DNA from: CAZCZU01 sp964503475
GTDB taxonomy: Bacteria; Pseudomonadota; Zetaproteobacteria; Mariprofundales; Mariprofundaceae
Assembly: GCA_964503475.1 (NCBI GenBank)
Contig: CAZCZU010000057.1
Span: 1 to 12,889 of the forward strand
Direction: 5' to 3'
Length of the DNA: 12,889 nt
Under the pieces are notes generated by a model. It did no database searches, was not told where the DNA came from, and was given only the letters and a program-made list of their open reading frames with translations. Positions 1 to 6,848 of this stretch are shown piece by piece (the first letter of the stretch is position 1; each line of letters starts with the position of its first letter). A program made the position numbers and the translations under genes.

Positions 1-156
1 CAATATCCCAAACACTTATCGATTCCTACAGCCAAAAAATGGGGAGAGTTCAGTCTGCAAACATGTATCCTTTCCAACGCATTAATAACTTGCTGCTCCA
101 AACGAGCGACGGCAACCTTGCATGATGAATCAATCGCCAATCAACGGAGCAACAAC
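1..156. other. Left-edge intergenic region, no gene seen
   Basis: I see no convincing gene here. A 28-codon open frame starts at ATG 39 and stops at 125, but it has no recognisable product and no good ribosome binding site. The stretch must hold the promoter and leader of the antiporter gene. An AT-rich patch around 81-90 could be a -10 element, but no matching -35 is clear enough to call. The neighbouring upstream gene lies outside the window. Confidence 0.5.
146..149 (+). promoter_or_regulatory. Ribosome binding site that decides the antiporter start
   Basis: GGAG is placed 7 bases before the TTG at 157. The longer in-frame start, TTG at 118, has only a GAG 11 bases upstream. This favours 157 as the true start. 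An ATGATG pair at 122-127 is out of frame and closes after 14 codons. Confidence 0.5.
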
Positions 157-2025
157 TTGGAACTGACCCAGAATCCGACCACGGTATTCGTCATTGCCGT
201 GCTGGTGGCCGTGGTCAGCCAGATTGCCTCGGAGCGCATGCGCTTCCCGCCCATTTTCCTGTGGCTGCTGGCCGGCATGGCGCTGGGCCCGTTCGGCCTG
301 CACCTGCTGCATGCCGAAACCATCGAGCCAGCCCTGCACACCCTGATCGAACTCGGCCTGGCCATTATCCTGTTCGAGGGTGGCCTGAACCTGAACCTGA
401 AGGCGCTGCGTGCCCATGGTTCCGCGGTCGGCCGCCTGCTTCTGCTGGGCCCCATCTTCACCATGCTGATCGGCGGTGGTGCCGCACACCTGCTCACCGG
501 CATGGAGTGGAGCATGGCCCTGCTCTTCGGCGCCATTGTCGCCGTTGGTGGTCCGACTGTCATCTCCCCCATCATTCGCCAGGTGCGCCTGGATCGTGAA
601 GTGAGCCATATCCTGACCAGCGAGGCGATGCTGGTCGACGCCGTCGGTGCCATCCTGGCCATCGTCATGCTGCAGGTCGCCCTGATGCCGGAGACCAGCA
701 TCTGGACCACGCTGCAGGGCATCCTGATCAAGCTGGGGGTCGGTGCCGCGGTCGGCCTTACCGGCGGCTGGCTGCTCTCGCGAGCCCTGCTGCACAATGT
801 CACCAGCAATCTCGAAGTACGCACCATCTTCACACTGGCAGCCGCCTGGGGCACCTTCCTGCTCGCCGATCACCTGAGCGAGCAGGCCGGCCTGATGGCC
901 GTACTGATTGCCGGCGCAACCATGCAACGCATGGAGCTGCCCGACATCCAGCGCCTGCGCCACTTCAAGGGCAGCCTCTCCATCCTGCTCATCTCGGTGC
1001 TGTTCGTACTGCTGGCCGCCAACCTCAACCTCGGCATCCTGACCAAGCATCTGTGGAACGGCCTGCTGATCTTCCTGGCCCTGGCGATTGTTGCCCGACC
1101 ACTGGCCACCGTTCTCTCCGGGGTCGGCACCAATCTCAAACCACGCCAGATTGCCTTTCTGGCCCTGATGGCACCGCGCGGTGTGGTTGCAGCCGCCATC
1201 ACCTCCCTGTTTGCCCTGATCCTGGCCGATGCCGGCAACACCCAGGCCGAACTGCTGACCGCCCTTGTTTATCTGATCATTATCGTTTCGGTCCTGGTCT
1301 ACGGCTTCCTGGCTTCGCCGCTGACACACTGGCTGAAGGTGACGGGTGCGGACGACCGCTCGGTACTGATTATCGGTGGCAGCCAGATCGGCGCCGAGCT
1401 GGGACGGGTACTGGCCGATGATCGCGAGGTACGTTTTCTCGACCTGAATGCCGAAGTGGTCAGCAACCTGCAACGGGCCGGTTTCCGGGCCGTGCGCGGC
1501 AATGCCCTCGATCCGCTCTATCTTGAGGTAATCCATGCCGAGGAGGTACGGGCCGTGCTGGTCATGACCGGCTCCTCGGACCATAACCTGCTGATCGCCA
1601 ACCTGGCCAAGGATCAGTTCCATGTGCCGGAGATTTTCGTCGCCCTGCAGGAGGGCGATGAGGACAAGCACACCCAGCTCATCCACCGCCTGCAGGCCAA
1701 ACGTCTCTTTGCCAAGGCGTACAACTTCACCTACTGGAACGATCAGGCTTACCGCAAACGGCTGGTGCATGAGGTACGGGTCATCGAGGAGAATTCACCA
1801 CTCGTCGGCTGCCGCATGGTCGAGGCACGCGTACCGCACGGCGTACAGTTGCTGGCCATTAAGCGTGATGGCAAGACACTGATTCCGCATGATGAGCTTC
1901 GCCTGGCCGCCGGTGATGAGGTGGCTTTCCTGCTTCGCCCGGAGCGCATCCAGGAGCACCAGGCGCTGCTACTTCCGCCCGCCAGCGACAACAGCATGGC
2001 CTCGGTCAAGAAGAAGCCGGCCTAG
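157..2025 (+). CDS. Monovalent cation/proton antiporter with C-terminal RCK (TrkA-N/TrkA-C) domain
   Basis: Inner-membrane antiporter predicted to exchange Na+ or K+ for protons, for pH and ion homeostasis. Residue numbers here count from the longer TTG start at 118. Residues 20-405 are a Na/H-exchanger domain made of about a dozen hydrophobic segments. It includes a conserved core around SEAMLVD (168-174), an arginine in VARPL (327) and the MAPRGVV segment (351-357). Residues 415-530 form a Rossmann-type TrkA-N domain, with a glycine-rich loop GGSQIG (420-425) and an acidic residue D442 where NAD(H) ribose would bind. Residues 550-610 look like TrkA-C. This layout suggests nucleotide-gated transport. 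The family is CPA, probably CPA1/NhaP-like; the ion cannot be told from sequence. The start at TTG 157 is preferred because of GGAG 7 bases upstream, giving 622 residues. The gluQ gene follows after 9 bases. Confidence 0.88.
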   Translation: MELTQNPTTVFVIAVLVAVVSQIASERMRFPPIFLWLLAGMALGPFGLHLLHAETIEPALHTLIELGLAIILFEGGLNLNLKALRAHGSAVGRLLLLGPIFTMLIGGGAAHLLTGMEWSMALLFGAIVAVGGPTVISPIIRQVRLDREVSHILTSEAMLVDAVGAILAIVMLQVALMPETSIWTTLQGILIKLGVGAAVGLTGGWLLSRALLHNVTSNLEVRTIFTLAAAWGTFLLADHLSEQAGLMAVLIAGATMQRMELPDIQRLRHFKGSLSILLISVLFVLLAANLNLGILTKHLWNGLLIFLALAIVARPLATVLSGVGTNLKPRQIAFLALMAPRGVVAAAITSLFALILADAGNTQAELLTALVYLIIIVSVLVYGFLASPLTHWLKVTGADDRSVLIIGGSQIGAELGRVLADDREVRFLDLNAEVVSNLQRAGFRAVRGNALDPLYLEVIHAEEVRAVLVMTGSSDHNLLIANLAKDQFHVPEIFVALQEGDEDKHTQLIHRLQAKRLFAKAYNFTYWNDQAYRKRLVHEVRVIEENSPLVGCRMVEARVPHGVQLLAIKRDGKTLIPHDELRLAAGDEVAFLLRPERIQEHQALLLPPASDNSMASVKKKPA

Positions 2026-2034
2026 GCGCGCGCT

Positions 2035-2934
2035 TTGCGCACCCGCTTCGCGCCCAGCCCCACAGGTCTCCTGCACGTCGGCAACGCCTACTCGGCCCTG
2101 ATCTGCCAGCAGTGGGCCGAACGGCACGGTGCCGAACTGCTGCTGCGCATCGAGGATATCGATCACACCCGCTGCCGCCCCCACTACAGCGATGCCATCA
2201 TCGAGGACCTGGCCTGGCTGAGGCTGAATTGGCAGGGCGAAGTGCGCCTCCAGAGCAAGCGGCACGCCGCCTACCGGGCCGCCCTGGAGAGACTGGATGC
2301 CATGGGCGTTCTCTACCCCTGCTTCTGCACCCGCAAAGCGATCCAGCAGGAGATCGAACGCATGGGAGCCGCACCCCATGCCGAGGATTACGGCGATCCC
2401 TACCCCGGCATCTGCCGCCGCATCGACCGTCACCAGGGCAGGGAACGGCAGCTGCATGAACGCTTTGCCTGGCGGCTCGATATCACAGCCGCCATGCAGC
2501 AACTTGGCGACTCCATCGCCTGGCATGATGGCGACGGGCGCAGCCATGCAGTCACCCCATCCGCACTGGGCGACATGGTGATCGGACGCAAGGATATCGG
2601 CTTCAGCTACCATCTCGCCGTCGTCGTCGACGATGCCGACCAGGGCATCACACATGTCATCCGCGGCGAAGACCTGAAGGCAAGCACACCCATCCATCGC
2701 CTGCTGCAGGCCCTGCTGGGCCTGCCTGCCCCGGTCTATATCCACCATCCGTTACTGCTTGATGCCGGGGGAGAGCGCCTGGCCAAGCGCAATCGAGCCA
2801 CCAGCCTGAAAAGCCTGCGTGAGGCGGGTATCGATGCCGCAGCACTGCGCCGCTATCTGCTTGCCGATATGCCTCGCTGGCCCTTTGGTGAGGATGATCT
2901 TGTCGTGGTCCAGAAACAGCTTGGCAGAGGCTGA
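2035..2934 (+). CDS. gluQ: Glutamyl-Q tRNA(Asp) synthetase
   Basis: A truncated class I glutamyl-tRNA synthetase paralogue that ligates glutamate to the queuosine base at position 34 of tRNA(Asp). At 299 residues it matches GluQ and lacks the anticodon-binding half of GluRS. The N-terminus reads RTRFAPSPTGLLHVGN, with the HIGH-type motif HVGN at 14-17. A zinc site like that of E. coli GluQ (YadB) is visible: C96, C98, Y123 and C127 (CFC and YPGIC). The segment YHLAVVVDD through IRGEDL (192-213) is characteristic. The KMSKS loop is reduced to LAKRN (249-253), a degenerate form. The start must be TTG at 2035: the in-frame stop TAG at 2023-2025 is only three codons upstream, and the family N-terminus begins there. 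It lies 9 bases after the antiporter gene, so the two are probably cotranscribed. aspS, whose product charges the same tRNA, lies further along the window on the other strand. Confidence 0.93.
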   Translation: MRTRFAPSPTGLLHVGNAYSALICQQWAERHGAELLLRIEDIDHTRCRPHYSDAIIEDLAWLRLNWQGEVRLQSKRHAAYRAALERLDAMGVLYPCFCTRKAIQQEIERMGAAPHAEDYGDPYPGICRRIDRHQGRERQLHERFAWRLDITAAMQQLGDSIAWHDGDGRSHAVTPSALGDMVIGRKDIGFSYHLAVVVDDADQGITHVIRGEDLKASTPIHRLLQALLGLPAPVYIHHPLLLDAGGERLAKRNRATSLKSLREAGIDAAALRRYLLADMPRWPFGEDDLVVVQKQLGRG

Positions 2935-2978
2935 TGAATCGCCCAGCATGGCTGGCCCCGAGAAAATACATACGTTGG

Positions 2979-2983
2979 AAGGA
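2979..2983 (+). promoter_or_regulatory. Ribosome binding site that decides the cysM start
   Basis: AAGGA (within GGAAGGA, 2977-2983) lies 6 bases before TTG at 2990. An alternative in-frame ATG at 2948 has no comparable purine-rich site, so the TTG is preferred. Confidence 0.5.
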
Positions 2984-2989
2984 TCTACA

Positions 2990-3928
2990 TTGGCAACCAT
3001 CCTCGACCTCGTGGGCAACACCCCCCAGGTCCAGCTACAACGCATCACCCGGCACCTGCCGACCAACATTCGCATCCACGCCAAGCTGGAGCGCTTCAAT
3101 CCCGGCGGTTCGGTTAAGGATCGCCCCGCCCTGCGCATGGTGCAGGAAGGGATCAAATCGGGACAGCTGCGCCGCGACAAGATCATCCTCGACTCCACCT
3201 CGGGCAACACCGGCATCGCGCTGGCCATGATCGGTGCAGCCATGGATTTCAAGGTACGCCTGGTCATGCCGGGCAATGTCTCGGACGAACGCAAGCGCAT
3301 CTGCCGTGCCTTCGGGGCCGATCTTATCTTCTCCGATCCGCTGGAGGGCTCCGACGGCGCCATTCTGGAGGCGCGCAGCATCTATGAGGCCAATCCGGAG
3401 CGCTATTTCAAGCCGGACCAGTACAACAACCCGGCCAATCCGCTGGCCCATGAGGAGAGCACAGGCCCGGAGATCTGGCGTGATACGGGCGGAAAAGTGA
3501 CCCACTTCATCGCCTCGCTCGGCACCTCCGGCACGCTGGTCGGCACCGGCCGCTTCCTGAAGCGCACCAATCCCGACATCCGCATCATCGCTGCCGAGCC
3601 CGACTCCCCCTTCCATGGTATCGAGGGGCTGAAGCATATCGAATCAAGCATCGTACCGGGCGTCTATGACGCCAGTGTGCATGACGAGAAGATCGGCATC
3701 GATACCGATGAGGCCTACACCATGACGCAGCGGCTCGCTTCCGAGGAGGGCATCCTCTGCGGCCAGTCCTGCGGCTGTGCCCTGGCAGCAGCCCTGAAGG
3801 TGGGCGAGCGACTGGCCGAAAAGGGGGAAGCGGGCGAGATCGTGGCCATCTTCCCGGATGGCGGCGAGAAATACCTGACCACCGCCGTCTTTGCCGGCGG
3901 GCAGGTGCATCAGGGTGAGGGTATCTAG
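2990..3928 (+). CDS. cysM: Cysteine synthase B (CysM-type, PLP-dependent)
   Basis: A fold-type II PLP enzyme that makes cysteine by beta-replacement on O-acetylserine (or a related activated serine) with sulfide or thiosulfate. The 312 residues fit CysM/CysK. Visible motifs are the start ILDLVGNTP, the Schiff-base lysine K43 in NPGGSVKDRP, the substrate loop TSGNT (70-74), the phosphate-binding loop GTSGT (178-182) and the C-terminal PDGGEKYLTT. The segment with GIEGLKH and PGVYDASV (about 210-230) aligns better with E. coli CysM than with CysK, so CysM is preferred. The acceptor sulfur source is not decidable here. The usual GxSSG element reads GQSCGC (258-263), with cysteine replacing the second serine. 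The TTG start at 2990 has a strong AAGGA site 6 bases upstream; ATG 2948 would add 14 residues of unlike sequence. The gap from gluQ is 55 bases. The TAG stop overlaps the stop of the convergent deacetylase gene. Confidence 0.88.
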   Translation: MATILDLVGNTPQVQLQRITRHLPTNIRIHAKLERFNPGGSVKDRPALRMVQEGIKSGQLRRDKIILDSTSGNTGIALAMIGAAMDFKVRLVMPGNVSDERKRICRAFGADLIFSDPLEGSDGAILEARSIYEANPERYFKPDQYNNPANPLAHEESTGPEIWRDTGGKVTHFIASLGTSGTLVGTGRFLKRTNPDIRIIAAEPDSPFHGIEGLKHIESSIVPGVYDASVHDEKIGIDTDEAYTMTQRLASEEGILCGQSCGCALAAALKVGERLAEKGEAGEIVAIFPDGGEKYLTTAVFAGGQVHQGEGI

Positions 3929-5016
3929 GAGCCGCCTTCGCGCGGCCAGCCACCGTCCGGCTTCGGCAGGACCCAGGGATGGCTGTACCAGAAGAAGATG
4001 CCCTTCCCCTTTGTAGCCGGAGCAGTACAGGTATACTTGCTGCGCCCGGCCGGCAGCGGAACCGCACTCCGGATGGCAAACGTAGCCTGCTTTTCATCCA
4101 GCCACTGCATCGGCATCGCCTTTCCCTGGTAATAGCAACGCACGGAAGAATCCCTGAATGAGCCTTGACCCAGCCGGATGGTCAGCTCTGGCCTGCGCTC
4201 ATCCGCCGGCAACAGATTGCGCTGCTCCCCGGTCAGGCTTACCGGCAACGGTCGCACCCGCACCCGCAGGGCAAACGCCTCCATTTCGGCATAATGACCC
4301 ATCAGCGGAAAACGTGGCAGGGCCGTGCTCGATGTCTCGGGCCCGATGGCGCCGGACTGCTGTCCGAAAGCGGTGTAGCCAAGTCCCTTGACCAGCGCCC
4401 GCAATGGGCGACTGAATTCACCATACGGGTAGGCCAGCATCTTGGCCTTCACCCCCAGCTCCTGCTCCAGACGCTGCTGGGCCCCTTTGATCTGATGCCG
4501 GATACGTTGCTGCCATGCCCGCTCATCTTCACCGGCAAGCCTGCGCACCAGGTGCGCATGCGACAGGCTGTGATTGGCAAACGCCGCCCCTTTGGCCTTG
4601 AGTTGCCGCATCTGTGCCCAGCTCATGTAATTGCCGTAGCTGTGATCGATGTAGTCGGTGCTGACAAAGACGGTGTAGGGCCAGCCATGCTTTTCCAGCA
4701 GCGGAGCCGCATGCGTAAAGACGGAGCGATAGGCATCGTCGAAGGTGATGGCCACGCTCTTTTCCGGCAGTGCCTCGCCCTGCCGGATGCGCGCGACCAG
4801 CTCCTGCAGCGGCAACACATGAAAGCGGTGTCTGGCCAGATAATCGAGATGACGGGCGAACTGAGCCGGGGTTACGCTGGTGACCGCGGGCGTATCATCG
4901 GCCACGTGATGATAGAGCAGCACCACGGCATGATCGGCCGCCCTCGCCACGGATGCCATCGACAGCATCAGTAATATCCATACAGCGAAAAATCGGATTA
5001 TAGACATACGCTTCAT
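3925..5016 (-). CDS. Exported polysaccharide deacetylase (NodB-fold, CE4 family)
   Basis: A predicted metal-dependent carbohydrate deacetylase acting outside the cytoplasmic membrane. Residues 1-26 are a signal peptide: basic start, hydrophobic core, ending ASVARA before ADHA. The NodB domain spans about 30-240. Motif 1 is TFDD (91-94), supplying the catalytic and metal aspartates. Motif 2 is HSLSH (149-153), giving the metal-binding H-x3-H. Motif 3 is around YPYGEFS (196-202). All metal ligands appear present, so the enzyme should be active. Residues 250-363 form an extra C-terminal region I cannot assign; it has only two cysteines (C294, C330) that could form a disulfide. The substrate, such as N-acetylated exopolysaccharide or peptidoglycan, is unknown. 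There is no Shine-Dalgarno before ATG 5016; ATG 5007 (residue 4) is an alternative start. The gene sits just downstream of the icd terminator and converges on cysM with overlapping stop codons. Confidence 0.85.
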   Translation of the reverse strand: MKRMSIIRFFAVWILLMLSMASVARAADHAVVLLYHHVADDTPAVTSVTPAQFARHLDYLARHRFHVLPLQELVARIRQGEALPEKSVAITFDDAYRSVFTHAAPLLEKHGWPYTVFVSTDYIDHSYGNYMSWAQMRQLKAKGAAFANHSLSHAHLVRRLAGEDERAWQQRIRHQIKGAQQRLEQELGVKAKMLAYPYGEFSRPLRALVKGLGYTAFGQQSGAIGPETSSTALPRFPLMGHYAEMEAFALRVRVRPLPVSLTGEQRNLLPADERRPELTIRLGQGSFRDSSVRCYYQGKAMPMQWLDEKQATFAIRSAVPLPAGRSKYTCTAPATKGKGIFFWYSHPWVLPKPDGGWPREGGS

Positions 5017-5041
5017 TGTAAACGAAAAAGGGCGCGGTCAA
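5015..5041 (-). promoter_or_regulatory. Candidate promoter for the deacetylase gene inside the icd terminator
   Basis: On the minus strand, TTGACC (5041-5036) matches a sigma70 -35 box at 5 of 6 positions and TACAAT (5020-5015) matches a -10 box at 5 of 6. The spacer is 15 bases, shorter than the ideal 17. The -35 lies in the loop and stem of the terminator, and the -10 overlaps the first ATG. Transcription would then start close to ATG 5007. This is inference only. Confidence 0.3.
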
Positions 5042-5052
5042 CCGCGCCCTTT
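5020..5052 (-). terminator. Rho-independent terminator after icd
   Basis: A perfect 12-base inverted repeat (5027-5038 with 5041-5052) forms a GC-rich hairpin. On the minus strand it is followed by TTTTTCGTTT. It begins 32 bases after the icd stop codon, so it should end the icd transcript. On the plus strand the T-run is only three bases, so it is a poor terminator in that direction. Confidence 0.85.
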
Positions 5053-5084
5053 CGACCCACAGTCGGGGAAGGCAATAGCAATGA

Positions 5085-6827
5085 TCAGTAGCTCTTCTTG
5101 AACTCCGTCTTATGGCATTTCGGGCAGGGCGGAATACGGCCGCTCTTCTTGAAATGCATCTCATGGCCGCAGGCAACACAGGTCAGCGTACCGGCACTGG
5201 TCACCTCGCCGGATCGGCAGGAGAGCGCCTTGTCAGCACGCTCCGAAACCGTGGAGATCACGCTCTTGGCCGTATTCAGCAGGCCGGCAATCGAGGAGAG
5301 GGCCCCGACACCGATGCGGGCCGGATTGAAACGCTCACGTGCCTCGTTGCGCATGGTATTGGCCACCTGGAAGAAGTCGCGCTCCAGGAAACCCTGCAGA
5401 CGCTTGCCCTGCTCCTCGGTAAAGGTACCGGCAGCGGTCAGCTGTTTGCGGGCCCGCTCCATCGCCACCTGGGCGAACTCGGCCGACTTCTCGGCACTAT
5501 CCTCAAACAGCTCACGGAAACGGGCTGCCAGCTTGTCGTACTGATCCGCCTCCTCGCCGCCGATCGCGAGATCGTCCATGTGGCTGATCACCGCATCGCC
5601 GAAAGCGGAAGTGGAGAGCTTGGTTGCGCCCTCCATCAGGCGCTCGAAATCGTAGGTCACCGTCTTGGCAGCAATGGCACCGTTGATGCCCTTCAGGATC
5701 AGGTCGGCGGCCTCCGTCCACCCCATGTAACGCAGCATCATCTCGCCGGAGAGCACCACAGAGGACGGATTGACCATATCCTTGCCGGCGTACTTCGGCG
5801 CCGTACCGTGGGTCGCCTCAAAAATGGCGTGACCGCTGCTGTAGTTGATGTTGGCACCCGGTGCGATACCGATGCCGCCCACCTGGGCCGCCAGCGCGTC
5901 GGAGAGGTAGTCGCCGTTCAGATTCAGCGTGGCAATAACATCGAATTCGGAGGCACGGGTCAGCACCTGCTGCAGGGCGATGTCGGCAATGGCATCCTTG
6001 ATGACGATGCCGTTCGGCAGCTCGCACCATGGGCCGCCGTCGATCTCCTTGGCACCGAACTCCTTCTTGGCCAGCTCGTAACCCCAGTTGCGGAAGCCAC
6101 CTTCGGTGAACTTCATGATGTTGCCCTTGTGCACCAAAGTCACCGATTCGCGATGGTTGTCAATGGCATACTGGATCGCCGCACGCACCAGGCGCTCGGT
6201 GCCTTCGCGCGAAACCGGCTTGATGCCGATGCCGGAACTCTCCGGGAAACGGATCTTGGAAACACCCATCTCCTTCTGCAGGAATTCGATCACCTTCTTC
6301 ACTTCAGCGGTGCCCTCGGCCCACTCGATGCCGGCGTAGATATCTTCCGAATTCTCACGGAAGATCACCATGTCGACCTCTTCCGGCTTCTTCACCGGGC
6401 TGGGTACGCCATCGAAATACTTCACCGGGCGCAGGCAGGTATAGAGATCCAGCTTCTGGCGCAGAGCCACGTTCAGCGAAGTGATACCGCCGCCGATCGG
6501 AGTGGTCAGCGGGCCCTTGATACCGACCAGATATTCGGAGAAGGCATCCAGGGTCTCCTGCGGCAGCCAGGCATCGTCCGTCTTGCCGTACATGTTCCAC
6601 GACTTCTCGCCGGCAAAGACCTCCATCCAGGCGATCTTGCGCTTGCCTGCATAAGCCTTTTCAACCGCTGCATCGAGAATACGCACGGCGGCCCGCCAGA
6701 TGTCCGGGCCGGTACCATCACCTTCAATAAAGGCAACAACGGGATTGTCCGGCACATGCAGATTACCGTCGGCGCCCATTGTGATTTTCTCACCGGTCTC
6801 CGGTACGCGAATCTTGTCAAAAGCCAT
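5085..6827 (-). CDS. icd: NADP-dependent isocitrate dehydrogenase fused to a YbeL-like (DUF1451) zinc-ribbon domain
   Basis: This TCA-cycle enzyme oxidises isocitrate to 2-oxoglutarate and CO2 with reduction of NADP+. Residues 1-417 align closely with E. coli Icd. The family signature (NLNGDYLSD through GANI, 302-327) is intact. S117 in GGGITSLN is equivalent to the E. coli phosphorylation site S113. K345, Y346, V352, Y392 and R396 match the E. coli NADP-binding set (K344, Y345, V351, Y391, R395), so NADP specificity is likely. The protein is 580 residues against about 416 for the E. coli enzyme. From residue 418 it continues into a helical region and a four-cysteine zinc ribbon resembling free-standing YbeL-type proteins (see the separate entry). 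The frame is open throughout, with no stop or frameshift at the junction. GGGAG lies 5 bases before the ATG. The gene follows a small lipoprotein gene by about 20 bases and ends in a strong terminator. Confidence 0.95.
   Translation of the reverse strand: MAFDKIRVPETGEKITMGADGNLHVPDNPVVAFIEGDGTGPDIWRAAVRILDAAVEKAYAGKRKIAWMEVFAGEKSWNMYGKTDDAWLPQETLDAFSEYLVGIKGPLTTPIGGGITSLNVALRQKLDLYTCLRPVKYFDGVPSPVKKPEEVDMVIFRENSEDIYAGIEWAEGTAEVKKVIEFLQKEMGVSKIRFPESSGIGIKPVSREGTERLVRAAIQYAIDNHRESVTLVHKGNIMKFTEGGFRNWGYELAKKEFGAKEIDGGPWCELPNGIVIKDAIADIALQQVLTRASEFDVIATLNLNGDYLSDALAAQVGGIGIAPGANINYSSGHAIFEATHGTAPKYAGKDMVNPSSVVLSGEMMLRYMGWTEAADLILKGINGAIAAKTVTYDFERLMEGATKLSTSAFGDAVISHMDDLAIGGEEADQYDKLAARFRELFEDSAEKSAEFAQVAMERARKQLTAAGTFTEEQGKRLQGFLERDFFQVANTMRNEARERFNPARIGVGALSSIAGLLNTAKSVISTVSERADKALSCRSGEVTSAGTLTCVACGHEMHFKKSGRIPPCPKCHKTEFKKSY
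5088..5576 (-). other. C-terminal extension of Icd: YbeL/DUF1451-like helical plus zinc-ribbon domain
   Basis: This part encodes residues 418-580 of the Icd protein. A short acidic linker (DDLAIGGEEA) leads to charged helices at about 430-500, with ARKQLTAAGTFTEEQGKRL (458-476) resembling the YbeL helix that contains a similar TGELT element. Residues 505-525 are an Ala/Gly/Leu-rich helix. Residues 540-576 hold the zinc ribbon: GEVTSAGTLTC (540-550), CVAC (550-553) and CPKC (568-571). E. coli YbeL ends with the same arrangement, GEV..G.L.C..C then C.KC..  The whole of a YbeL-sized protein therefore seems to be attached. The function of that family is unknown. The assignment rests on my recall of YbeL, not on a search. 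Confidence 0.75.
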
Positions 6828-6848
6828 GTGGACTCCCTGTCTGGTTAA

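Noticed and set aside
34..47. A 14-base sequence AAAAAATGGGGAGA near the left end, repeated in inverted orientation near 12834-12847
   Set aside because: It lies upstream of both outermost genes, but a 14-base A-rich match in a window of this size is about as likely as not by chance, and the spacing to the two starts is different.
39..125. A 28-codon open frame upstream of the antiporter, starting ATGGGGAGA
   Set aside because: Too short, with no clear ribosome binding site and no recognisable peptide. It remains possible as a leader peptide, but nothing supports that.
130..1770. A 546-codon open frame on the minus strand opposite the antiporter gene
   Set aside because: The product is Gln/Gly/Asp-rich low-complexity sequence with no family resemblance. 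The plus-strand protein is a clear antiporter.
5027..5052. The inverted repeat before the deacetylase read as an operator for a regulator
   Set aside because: The perfect GC stem followed by a T-run just after the icd stop is better explained as a terminator. No regulator gene lies nearby.
5112..6848. A 578-codon open frame on the plus strand covering the whole of icd
   Set aside because: It is antisense to a gene with full family conservation, has no recognisable domain, and arises because GC-rich codon use leaves few stops on the opposite strand.
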